Shown: in pieces, positions 44,175 to 54,678 of the stretch
Layout of the letters: every line of letters starts with the position of its first letter
Position numbering within the stretch: the stretch's first letter is position 1
From: Rhabditoides inermis
Taxonomy: Eukaryota > Nematoda > Chromadorea > Rhabditida > Rhabditidae
Direction of reading: 5' to 3'
DNA length: 64,000 nucleotides
NCBI GenBank assembly: GCA_963966185.1
Contig: CAWZYM010000364.1
Location: forward strand, 36,001 to 100,000
Program-made: the position numbers and the translations under genes
The notes under the pieces: model-generated
The model's input: the letters and a program-made list of their open reading frames with translations, nothing else
Database searches by the model: none
Told to the model about the DNA's origin: nothing

Positions 44175-46634
44175 ATCTCTCTATACATTGCAATAGCAAA
44201 CTCGCACCTTATCCAGCAGCGCCGCCTGTATATTGCCCCAGAAGTCAAAGAAGAATGCAGTCTCATGCTTTTCTACTTTCACTACTTCTTTTTCTACTTA
44301 TCTGTTCACATCACTGGTCCAGTACACATACCTTATAGGTATCTTATCCAACAACACACCTTATCCAGCAGCGCCGCCTGTATATTGCCCCAGAAGTCGA
44401 TGCAGCTGTTGACTGCTCCAACCGTCCGGAAGCGCATCCCGAAACAGATGCCCTCGCGGAGGTCCGTCGAGTTGGATAGAACTGAATCTGGAAGGGGTGA
44501 GTAGGTGGGGGAGAGAGGGAGAGAGGGAGTGAGGGAGAGGAGGAGAGAGGGAGTGAGGGAGAGAGAGAGAGAGGGAGAGAGAGAGAGGGAGAGAGAGGGA
44601 GAGAGAGGGAGAGAGGGAGAGAGGGAGAGAGGGAGAGAGGGAGAGAGGGAGAGAGGGAGAGAGGGAGAGAGGGAGAGAGGGAGAGAGGGAGAGAGGGAGA
44701 GAGGGAGAGAGGGAGAGAGGGAGAGAGGGAGAGAGGGAGAGAGGGAGAGAGGGAGAGAGGGAGAGAGGGAGAGAGGGAGAGAGGGAGAGAGGGAGAGAGG
44801 GAGAGAGGGAGAGAGGGAGAGAGGGAGAGAGGGAGAGAGGGAGAGAGGGAGAGAGGGAGAGAGGGAGAGAGGGAGAGAGGGAGAGAGGGAGAGAGGGAGA
44901 GAGGGAGAGAGGGAGAGAGGGAGAGAGGGAGAGAGGGAGAGAGGGAGAGAGGGAGAGAGGGAGAGAGGGAGAGAGGGAGAGAGGGAGAGAGGGAGAGAGG
45001 GAGAGAGGGAGAGAGGGAGAGAGGGAGAGAGGGAGAGAGGGAGAGAGGGAGAGAGGGAGAGAGGGAGAGAGGGAGAGAGGGAGAGAGGGAGAGAGGGAGA
45101 GAGGGAGAGAGGGAGAGAGGGAGAGAGGGAGAGAGGGAGAGAGGGAGAGAGGGAGAGAGGGAGAGAGGGAGAGAGGGAGAGAGGGAGAGAGGGAGAGAGG
45201 GAGAGAGGGAGAGAGGGAGAGAGGGAGAGAGGGAGAGAGGGAGAGAGGGAGAGAGGGAGAGAGGGAGAGAGGGAGAGAGGGAGAGAGGGAGAGAGGGAGA
45301 GAGGGAGAGAGGGAGAGAGGGAGAGAGGGAGAGAGGGAGAGAGGGAGAGAGGGAGAGAGGGAGAGAGGGAGAGAGGGAGAGAGGGAGAGAGGGAGAGAGG
45401 GAGAGAGGGAGAGAGGGAGAGAGGGAGAGAGGGAGAGAGGGAGAGAGGGAGAGAGAGGGAGAGAGAGAGGGCGAGAGAGAGAGGATGGAGAGGGAGAGAG
45501 AGGGAGAGAGAGATAAAGAAAGTGAGAGAGGGAGAGAGAGGTAGAGAGAGGAAGAGAGGGAGAGAGAGGTAGAGAGAGGGACAGAGAGGGAGAGAGAGGT
45601 AGAGAGAAGGAGAGAGAGGGAGAGAGAGGGAGAACCAGGGAGAGAGAGGGAGAGACAGGGAGAGAGAGGGAGAGAGAGAGGGAAAGAGAGGGATAGAGAG
45701 GGAGAGAGAGAGACCCACCCAGTGTCGCATCTGTCAGACAGAACGTTTCGATACTCGAAGTGACGAAACACGAGAACGAAATCACTGTGCACACCAGTTG
45801 CAGAGCGAAGTCACATCTGCAAGAAACTTATATTGTTATTACATTGTTATTTTGTTATATTAATTATATTAACCACATTGTTATACTAATATTGTTATTA
45901 TTAGTGTACTTGATATTTCTTGTTCTCTTTGAGTCACTTTGTTAAACATATTCGTAAACAAAAATTGTCTATTGCATCACTCACTACTATTTTTTGAAAC
46001 GTATGTGAAAAAAAAACTCACTTATTCGGAAACCTCAAGAATATCGAGTGGAACGTCGACAAAAGGCCGAACACCTGAATATCGATAATGTCAATTAATC
46101 AATCAATCGATTAATACATAAATCACTCGAGTCTATATAAATCGATAATGTCAATCAATCGATAAGTCAATAAATTGACCGATCAATCGATAATGCTGAT
46201 TAATCGATAAAGCAATAATTCAATAAACTCACCCCGTTCAGGAGTGGCAGTGCTGCTAGGAAGAATGGCAGACAGAAGAGAGCGTGGCACACGCCCAGAC
46301 AGAACTCGCACTGAAAAATATTGTTTCAAAACTTTCTAAAATGTAATTCTATAATTTTTCCCATCATGATTTTCAATCCCAAGAATGTAGACTAGTTAGA
46401 AACGATAATTTTTCAGTTTCAAAATTTTTTCTAGGGATGTTTCAGTACGTTTCATGTTCATTACAAACGCCCGCATTGCAAACATGAAACAATTGTTCTG
46501 TTCTTATAAGCAGATTCATTAAAGTAAGAACATTATTGTAAACTAAAATGTTTTGCGCACACACGTTGATTTTCTAAAACAATACATTATCAACTCACAA
46601 ATGCTATAATGCCCAGGAGCGGGTAGAGCCCCCA
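42330..46634 (-). CDS. multi-pass membrane protein, 12 exons, partial, family unknown
   Basis: Twelve exons join with every phase matching: 46634-46599, 46310-46233, 46074-46022, 45816-45719, 44487-44360, 43866-43795, 43724-43668, 43471-43419, 43175-43101, 42877-42813, 42658-42614 and 42453-42330 (884 nt so far, first and last exons missing). The acceptor of 43724-43668 is the weakest. The protein alternates hydrophobic spans ([108 protein letters not shown]) with short loops. One loop has an N-glycosylation site (SNSTD) and Cys (GICFG, NSCID). It is likely a polytopic plasma-membrane or ER protein. I do not recognise the family. Intron 4 contains the 1.2-kb GAGAGAGG satellite. Confidence 0.75.
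43183..43410. repeat. (CT)n-rich tract in an intron of the membrane gene
   Basis: A pyrimidine-rich microsatellite of about 230 bases fills most of the intron between the exons ending 43419 and starting 43175. Confidence 0.9.
43880..43924. repeat. (CT)n microsatellite
   Basis: Pure CT run of about 45 bases just outside the exon at 43866-43795 (on its 5' side). Confidence 0.95.
44143..44185. repeat. (CT)n microsatellite
   Basis: CT run in the intron after the exon 44487-44360; on the coding strand it is GA, complementary to the satellite in the previous intron. Confidence 0.9.
44205..44246 (-). repeat. 42-bp duplicate of an exon 3' end with its donor
   Basis: These 42 bases are identical to 44357-44398, which form the last 13 codons of an exon and its GTG donor start. 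The copy lies 111 bases further into the intron. If used, it could act as an alternative donor. Confidence 0.9.
44560..45712. repeat. GAGAGAGG satellite in intron 4 of the membrane gene
   Basis: From about 44610 to 45455 the 8-base unit GAGAGAGG repeats essentially without error (about 105 copies); both edges grade into imperfect GA arrays. It translates as the octapeptide SLPLSLSP in all three frames of one strand, which explains long stop-free frames of 350-480 codons. It lies wholly between the donor at 45718 and the acceptor before 44487. Confidence 0.95.
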
Positions 46635-46975
46635 CTGGGGTCCGGTCGAGCCTGGTAGGGGAGGAGTGAGGGAGGCCTTGGGAGAAGTGGAGCGGGGGAT
46701 CATAGTGGAGGGAGAGAGGGGAGACTGTCAGAAATATGGACCTAGCATCTGAAAGAGTGCCATATGTATTATATGTGCATATATCTACGCGAAACAGTGA
46801 TAGCGAAGTGATAGTGATAGATTGTATTGATATACAGACAGTAGTGGATAGAGTCCCCACTGGGGTCCGGTCGAGCCTGGTAGGGGAAGAGTGAGGGAGG
46901 CCTTGGGAGAAGTGGAGCGGGGGATCATAGTGGAGGGAGAGAGGGGAGACTGTCAGAAATATGTACCTAGGCGCA
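46619..46975. repeat. about 120-bp direct duplication covering a 3' splice site
   Basis: 46619-46745 and 46851-46975 are near-identical, from CCCCACTGGGGTCCGGTCGA to GTCAGAAATATG. The lower copy contains the acceptor and start of the first recognised exon (46634-46599). The upper copy has the same acceptor but a different continuation. Confidence 0.9.
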
Positions 46976-47006
46976 TCTGGAATGGTTGTGAAAAGGCATG
47001 AGCAGC

Positions 47007-47131
47007 TATGTATGTATGTATGTATGTATGTATGTATGTATGTATGTATGTATGTATGTATGTATGTATGTATGTATGTATGTATGTATGTATGTATGTA
47101 TGTATGTATGTATGTATGTATGTATGTATGT
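47007..47131. repeat. (TATG)n microsatellite
   Basis: About 31 perfect copies of TATG. Confidence 0.98.
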
Positions 47132-47139
47132 GCTAGAGC

Positions 47140-47676
47140 GAAATGATATCGGAGGAGAAATGGTGCCAACGAAAAAGAGGTTTAAAAAAAAGTTGCGCAA
47201 TCGCAGAACAGAGTTCAAAGCAAAGTAGACTATAGACAGAGCAATCGTGAGTCATGGTTTAAAAAATTACCACTTATTTTTTTCAAGCAAATGAAGTTGT
47301 GTGAAAAAATGTACATTCAAATTTAAAAACAACAGAGTAACATTCACAGTGACAAGTGACAGATCAGTTTATGTTAAAGCCAAGACAGCGAAGGACATTC
47401 ATGGCAATCTCATTATGCAGTTCATATAAAACTTCAGAAAAAAAAACTTTAATTAAAACTAACTTTAATTCTAGAAACTTTATAAAGCATACAGTGCGTC
47501 AAATAAGACATGCTACAAATACATTGATTATGAAACGTACCCAATTGTGTTTGAAAATGTATATATAACGAAACGCAGTGGGTCAGTAGCGAAAGACAGC
47601 AAAGACACAGAAAAGAAAGAGCAGCAACATTGCAGAGCCGACAGAATAATTCAGGAATAAAACAAATGCAGAGGGC

Positions 47677-47735
<59 letters not shown>

Positions 47736-48232
47736 ATAAAGAGAGAGAGAGAGAGAGAGAGAGAAAGAGGGAGAGAGAGGAGAGAGAGAGACTGACAAGT
47801 GACGACTAGACACGCAGTCTGACGGAGCGTTCGCAAAAAAAAAACTGAGCGCACTATAAAACCAAAACGTTGCAACATGGATACATGGAAGGATGGAAGT
47901 GAGAAAGCCTAGCGTACTCGAATATCGAATTCGCCTCGACATCTCCATCAGAAATCGAGGATACTTCGGAATTCGAGGAAATCGAATTCTGCGCCGCGCG
48001 CGCGAGAATGCGTGTGTGGATGAGCTTGGCTGTGCTCGACGTCTCCCCTCTTCCTCCCGGTTTTTATCCCTCCCACGTCTGCGCGCTCTCGATTCGCCGC
48101 ACTCTCTCGCCGTCTCTCTCTCTCGCGCTCGAGAGAAAAGAGCACCCATTTAGCACTATTCAACGCACACAACCGGACAACGACACTGAGGGAACTCCCG
48201 CCGTTTTTCGAGATGTGGTCTCTCTCTCTCTT

Positions 48233-48264
<32 letters not shown>

Positions 48265-49010
48265 TTTTCTCTCTCCCTCTCTCTCTCTCTTTCTCTCTCT
48301 CCCTTTCCCTCTCTCACTTCAACATCTCCAGAATCTAAAGAGAGTTCAATGGTGCAGAAAAGATTGCGGGAGCCCGTCGGCGCTAACTCAATTGTGCTCA
48401 TTTATGTATTGCATGTAAACAATATTAAACGGATCAAAAGTACACAAATACACTTAAATGATCACAGAAACGTCGGGAAAATGTCAGGAGAGTTACATTA
48501 TCCGTAAATACACCCCCCGACACATCTCTTATTCTCTTGTCGGTTCATTTGTTGTGGCTTTATTGCCGTCATGCTGTGATACAATATCTCAAGATCCCAG
48601 GAACACGGTCAGACAGTGAGCGAGAGAGCGGGTGATCCGAGGAGGGCGCAGACACGCCCTCTTGACACCCACCGAAAGCCGCGCGCCGACAAAGGTTATT
48701 GACACCACTCGATCAGCTGCTCATCTCATTTGCATATCCGGTGTGTGTGACGTCATGACTCATAACCCCTAGGCATAGATATGTGCACTCATTATACCGA
48801 TTCGAAACCCGGCCGAGAATACTGATGAGCTCTAGGCGAGCCTGGCAATTGCTACCTTTACTTACGCGCATAATGAGGGCGGTGTGCCAATAATGCATAC
48901 TAAACGCATAGTACATTTATCAGTCACGGCCCCCCGGAGGGTGTCTATTCCCATCCACTCACTCACTCACTCACCCCTCTTTCCCCTTCTCGCCACCTTC
49001 TGCCTCTCCC
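47140..49010. other. no gene recognised; GA/CT microsatellites and possible upstream control sites
   Basis: GA-rich tract at 47680-47790 and CT-rich tract at 48220-48315. At 48727-48768 an octamer-like ATTTGCAT is followed by TGACGTCATGACTCA (CRE- and AP-1-like), a plausible upstream control element for the homeobox gene starting at 49181. Open frames at 47.9-48.2 kb are GC-rich on both strands and have no splice support. Confidence 0.4.
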
Positions 49011-49012
49011 AT

Positions 49013-49090
49013 AATCCAATCAGCGCCACCCTTGGCCGGCCCAATCAGTCGCCGACCAATCGCCGCCCGGGGGGCGGGGCCGGGCGAGAG
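49013..49090 (+). promoter_or_regulatory. promoter-like cluster: three CCAAT boxes and a GC box
   Basis: ATAATCCAATCAGCG, GGCCCAATCAGTCG and CGACCAATCGCCG occur within 40 bases, then GGGGGCGGGGCCGGGC. The cluster ends about 95 bases before the start codon of the homeobox gene, the right place for a TATA-less core promoter. Confidence 0.6.
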
Positions 49091-49180
49091 AGTGTGTCTG
49101 GTGAGGAGGGCGCAGGGTGCGAAGGGTCTCTCTCTCACCTCTCGCCCCTCCCTACAGTATCATTCGGTGAATCGACGAGA

Positions 49181-51362
49181 ATGAGCGACGGTCTGTCAAG
49201 CGCCTCCACGACTTCGCAGGTATTGATTTATCGAATTATCGATTTATTGATTGATTAGATCTACCACAGACGCATACGTGAATTCCGTCGCACTGCTTCG
49301 AAGCCTCGAGCGTCTAATAAACTGATTATGTAAATGTGATTGTGAGATCTCTCTTTAGATGGGAGGCAAAAATATTGGGTTAGCAATTCCGCCTCTCTCT
49401 CTCGCTCTCTCTAGAGCCAACACAAACACTAATACGTTTACGAAAACTGTTTAGCATAATTTGAGTACTGAGAGAGAGGGGGGAGATGAAACCGAGTTAT
49501 CGTTAGCCGGGGCTTATTAGATCTTTAGGACTGCATTAAGTAAGGGGGAGGGAGGAGTCTTTCACTCACTCCACTCTCACACTGCCACACCTATTACGCC
49601 GTTACGTTTCATCGTCTAATTGTTTCCATTCATACGTTTCACCAATGTGTTTCTACAAGATCGCCATGCTACAATAACGACTTAATAGAGCACTTACTGA
49701 ATGGAAACGTATTCGATACCACTATGATTCGCACACAAAAGATCCCGCCAAAACGTATCCCATACTCTATACCCAATACGTTTCAGCTACTCTACTATAA
49801 TAGAGCCATAGTAGAGAACATGGAAAACCTATTATATCCGTGGAAACGTACCGTACCCGATACGTTTCAGCTGCTCGACGGCAAGAAGGACTCGTTGTCC
49901 CTACATGGTCTTCATGACTTCCCCTACTACGCGGCTCCTCTGGACACTGTGTCGGCGAGTCTGCGACCTCTGGGAGACAGCACAGGGGATCTGAGTGAGT
50001 CATCGGAACTTCTCTTCCAAATCTGCCGAACCTAGTATCCTTCTGTGTCCGTAGTGATATGTCAACGCCACGAAACAGCGTCAACTTCAGTAATAGTAAT
50101 AGACGTCTGATCACTCACGTTCCATACTGATTCGATGTTATCAATTATCAATTTTCTCTAATTTCAGCCTCCTCCCTCCTCGCGCCGCCTTGGAACACTG
50201 GTGAGCAGATCAGTAGATCAGATCACTTATCAGTAGATCAGAATCCGCAAATCCGTTCATCGCTTCGCGCCAAAACACTTGTATATTGGAATATTGGATC
50301 GCGAGAATGTGATTTCCCTCCCTCCCATATTACCACCAATAACTCACTCACTCTTGCCGAATTCAATCAATCAACGCAGCGGCCAGAGCCATTCGATTTA
50401 TGAAACTCGATTCGTCGCTCGAGGCTGTGAGGCAGACCTCCAGTCAGTCACTCACTCTCACTCTCACCGCTCACCGCTAACGCTCCCGCTCACTCCCGCT
50501 CACCGCTCACCTTACCTTACCTGTAATCTATACCGGACGATACGTTTCAATATACGGAGTTCTTCTCACTCCCCGCTCACTCTTGCGCACCGCTCACCTT
50601 ACCTTACCTTACCTGTAGCCTATCCCGGACGGCACGTTTCGATTTTTGGTATTATCCTCGTTCACCGCTCACCTTACCTCATCTGTGACCTATACGTTTC
50701 AGTAATGGATGATTGGTTTTATTCCTTGCATTGCCTGCACGAAGCGCTATATCCTGAAAGCAGTTCGTGAAACGTACACGCTAATTGTTCGGGGCTGGCA
50801 GCAGACACTGTAGAGCTCTTGGACTAATCGCTTCCGATTGCTCTCTCCCTCTCTCCCTCTCTCTCTCCCTTTCTCACTCTCCCCCTCTTGACTGTCCCCT
50901 AATCCGGGGGCTCATCCACTTCTCCTCATGCAACACCCAGCTGTCTGCGGGAAATCGCGCGCAAAAAAACGAGGCTAGAATTGTGAAATTCGAAATCGTA
51001 CGCTTCACAGCTGCGATATGGTGGACACAATGCATTCTCGCGCAATCTCATATACGTTTCACGTTCACTTCTTCACATTTTTTTCACAATTTGCGGCAAT
51101 GCGAAAGCCACTGTGGATGCCTTGAACATAAAATTAAAAACATAATATTGACGCAGACTATTACTGTAATCAATTCATTCATTCACATTCCAGTCTCGGT
51201 GGCTGATGGCGCCTTTAAGAAAATCAAGACAGAGGGGACCGGGGTGTTCGGATCGAGTCTCGGAGGGGTGCCCTCTACCCCAGCGAGGTGAGAGAGAGAG
51301 AGATGGAGAGAGAGAGGGAGAGAGAGAGGGATGAGAGAGAGAGGGAGAGAGAGGGAGAGAGA

Positions 51363-51409
<47 letters not shown>

Positions 51410-51640
51410 TTAATAGAACTGAATTAACTCAACCTGTACGGCATAGACAAATGACTTGGATCCAGCCGAGAGGGGGAGAGAGATTATGACGTCATTCCAG
51501 ACGCCGTCACCGGACGACGTTCACTCAAGAACAGCTGGCTGAGCTCGACGCCGCCTTCCAGAAGAGCCACTATCCGGATATCTACGTGAGAGAAGAGCTC
51601 GCGAGGATTACGAAGCTCAACGAGGCCAGGATACAGGTGG

Positions 51641-51707
<67 letters not shown>

Positions 51708-54168
51708 TTCTCTTTCTCTCTCTTTCTCTCTATCTCTCTATCTCTCTCTCTCTCACTCACTCACTCTTGTTTTCATCGTTCTGACTGTCATCTGCGTAAG
51801 TCTCTTGTTTACCTCCCGATTAGTGTTACGGTACTATTACCGGGAGCGGATTACGGTAACAATGCGCGAGATCTCGCCATGTGCTGTCTTGCCTAATCGA
51901 GGGGTGCTCGAGCAACGCATAATTGGCAGGCTAGAGTAGTGCGAGAGAGTGTGCTCTATTGAGAGGGCGCAGACGGGACCACCCGCTGGCGCGAAGGGAC
52001 CAGTTGACTCGCCCGGCTCAATAGACTCACTGAGAAGAGCAGATGGACAAATTGGGCATTAGTGCGATACTAGAAGAAAGGAGAAAGGAGAGAGAACATG
52101 CAGCCAGCCGGTTGGCAGATTTGTGCGGAGGGGGATTCTAGATTCTAGGTTTGAGACGACTAAGGACTATACGTCTAGGGACTTACTATGAACTGTCAAG
52201 TCAACACTCCACACTCGGAATACTCGGAACACATGCTGTCCGATCTGCTTTATCAGTTTGGTGATTCGTATTGCGTAGTTTTGCTTGGTATCCTAGACGG
52301 ATCTGGGACTATAGGGCGCTGTTGAGAATGGTTTTAGATTTGATCACAGATCTTGCATTGCTATTCGTGCGACACTATCTGATTTATGAAACGTATCGCA
52401 TAGTTGAAACGTATGCGATACGTTTCGGTGAAACGTATCGCATAGTTTCTTCGTTTTACCACTAATTTATGCATGTATTGCCCTAAAAGATCACGTTCGC
52501 CCACTCATTGACGCAATAGCTTCGAAAAAGTCCTATTTACTATTCTCTCGCAGTATGGAAGTGAAATTCAGCAGGGTTCATGTCGTTCACGCCTCATTTG
52601 TATGCTAGAAAGAGAAGTGCGATGAAACAATTCCCCCCTTCTCTCTGTCTCTCTCTCTCTGTCTCTTTCTGTTTCTCTCTCTTTCTCTCCATGACGCACA
52701 TATTACAGTACCCCTCTGCAACTCGTAGATACCAAAGCGAATCCGATTAGTGATTAGTGATAGCGGAAATCGCTCTATTCGGAACGCTGATTGGGTTATA
52801 ACCTATGATTGGCTGATATCACCGACTCTCGAGAACAGTGTGAGTGAACAAGAATCTTTGTGGTGAAAACTTGGTTTTCGAGGGGAGACGGCTGAAGAGT
52901 CTCCCTCGAAAAGAGTCCCCCCCTCAGTCCGCCGCCAAAATTGCATTCATTTACATTACTATTACACGATTATCGAGACATTGGTGGGAGGAGCCTGGCT
53001 GGATCTTCTTCCAAAATACAACTGGAATATCTGATCGTAATAGACAGATAGATACCGTATCAGTGACGTCACCACATCCTACCGTACTCTCTTCCTGACA
53101 TTCTCGTTAGAGCACGAGAGAGAGAGGGAGGGAGAGACAGCTTCCGGCTGCTCGCTACCGTAATCCGGGGCAATCAATCGAGCACTAGGCATACGCGTCT
53201 CCCTCTGAAGAAATTGCATTAGCGGCGACACCCCGCAAGCTCGGCGGAGAGGGCGCGGACGAGAGAGCGGCGAGAGAGTGCGGCGGAGTGAGAGCGGGAG
53301 AGAAAGAGGGAGTGCGAGAGAGTGGCGAAAACAATTTCCATCGGGTCTCTAGGTTCTCAGAAAGCGGACATTGGACAAGCCTAAGACGAGAATCCAGGGG
53401 ACAGACGATATGTAGACATGTTTCATATTATTCACATGTTTTTATATAAGAAGGGGTGGATCAGAGGATGACGGAAAAGGTCAGTGTGACAATATAGGTT
53501 AGAGCACCAAATGTATTTCGAGCTGCAAGCGAGGTTTCGAATACTTTCTGTCTGGCTCAAGCTAATAATATTATTGCTCAGGCTTGGAACAGATACGTTT
53601 CGGGCCTCTCATTTAGTCGGGTGGTGTGTCAACTACATGATCGTTCCTCGCATAACTGAATCTTCGATCTGCGAATAATCGATAATCGATCGATGTAATC
53701 GATCGATATTTCAGGTGTGGTTCCAGAACCGGCGCGCGAAGCACAGAAAGCAGGAGAAGCAGCTCAACAAGGCGCTCAATCCCCATCAGGTGAGAGAGAG
53801 GGGAGAGAGAGGGAGAGAGAGAGGGAGAGAGGGGGAGGGAGAAAGATAGAGAGCGAGAGAAAAAGAGGGGGGGAGGGGGGGGGAGGGAGAGATGGACAGA
53901 GAAGAAGACAGAGGGAGAGGGGAGAGAGAGCTTTGGAGTTGGAGACGGAAAAACAGTAAGTTCAATTTTCTCCCTGAAATCTTCCATTACTCTTTTTTTT
54001 CTTTTTTACACTGCACTATATCAGCAAACTGTGATTTTTTTTATCTTTCACGCGACGCACGGATCATATGTGTCTCTCACTCCCGCCACTTATACCTATC
54101 ATCCCTCTGTGAAACGTGGCGATGTTTCTAAAACAAACACAAAAAGAGACGTCATTAGAGGGAAAGAG

Positions 54169-54203
<35 letters not shown>

Positions 54204-54368
54204 GGGGGGGAGGGAGGGAGAGAGGGAGAGAGAGAGAAAGAGATTCACCCTCTCTGCCTTCCAGGACTTCCAAGCCATCTTCAACGCGACGCAGCAGTCG
54301 AATCTGATGCGACAGGGAATGTACCCGAGTGGAATAGCCGCGCCCGGGAGAGACGCCGGGTTCTGGTG

Positions 54369-54418
<50 letters not shown>

Positions 54419-54640
54419 TCTGTCTCTCTCTCTCTCTCTTACCAAGTTGGGACAATCGCTAGACATCTGGTAGCAATAACAAACACCTACATGACTGAAT
54501 GACCCCAGTGTCCTAGATTGCGTAATCCCAACACCTTTGCTTGCCACCAATCAATCCGAGCCAGTCTATATCCCGTAATTACCCACCAGGAAAGAGATCG
54601 GAGATAGAAGGCTCGAATTTACACACAGCTGACTCGCGCG

Positions 54641-54678
<38 letters not shown>

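Noticed and set aside
44333..45792. Minus-strand open frames of 465-482 codons and a plus-strand frame of 355 codons
   Set aside because: They are translations of the 8-bp GAGAGAGG satellite; all frames stay open because the unit contains no stop in any frame.
46543..47228. 208-residue minus frame and several Cys/Met/Tyr/Val-repeat frames
   Set aside because: They come from the (TATG)n run and the 120-bp duplication.
47583..48172. 188-residue minus frame and overlapping plus frames rich in Arg and Ser
   Set aside because: Both strands are open because of GC-rich and GA-rich composition; no splice sites or domain support either.
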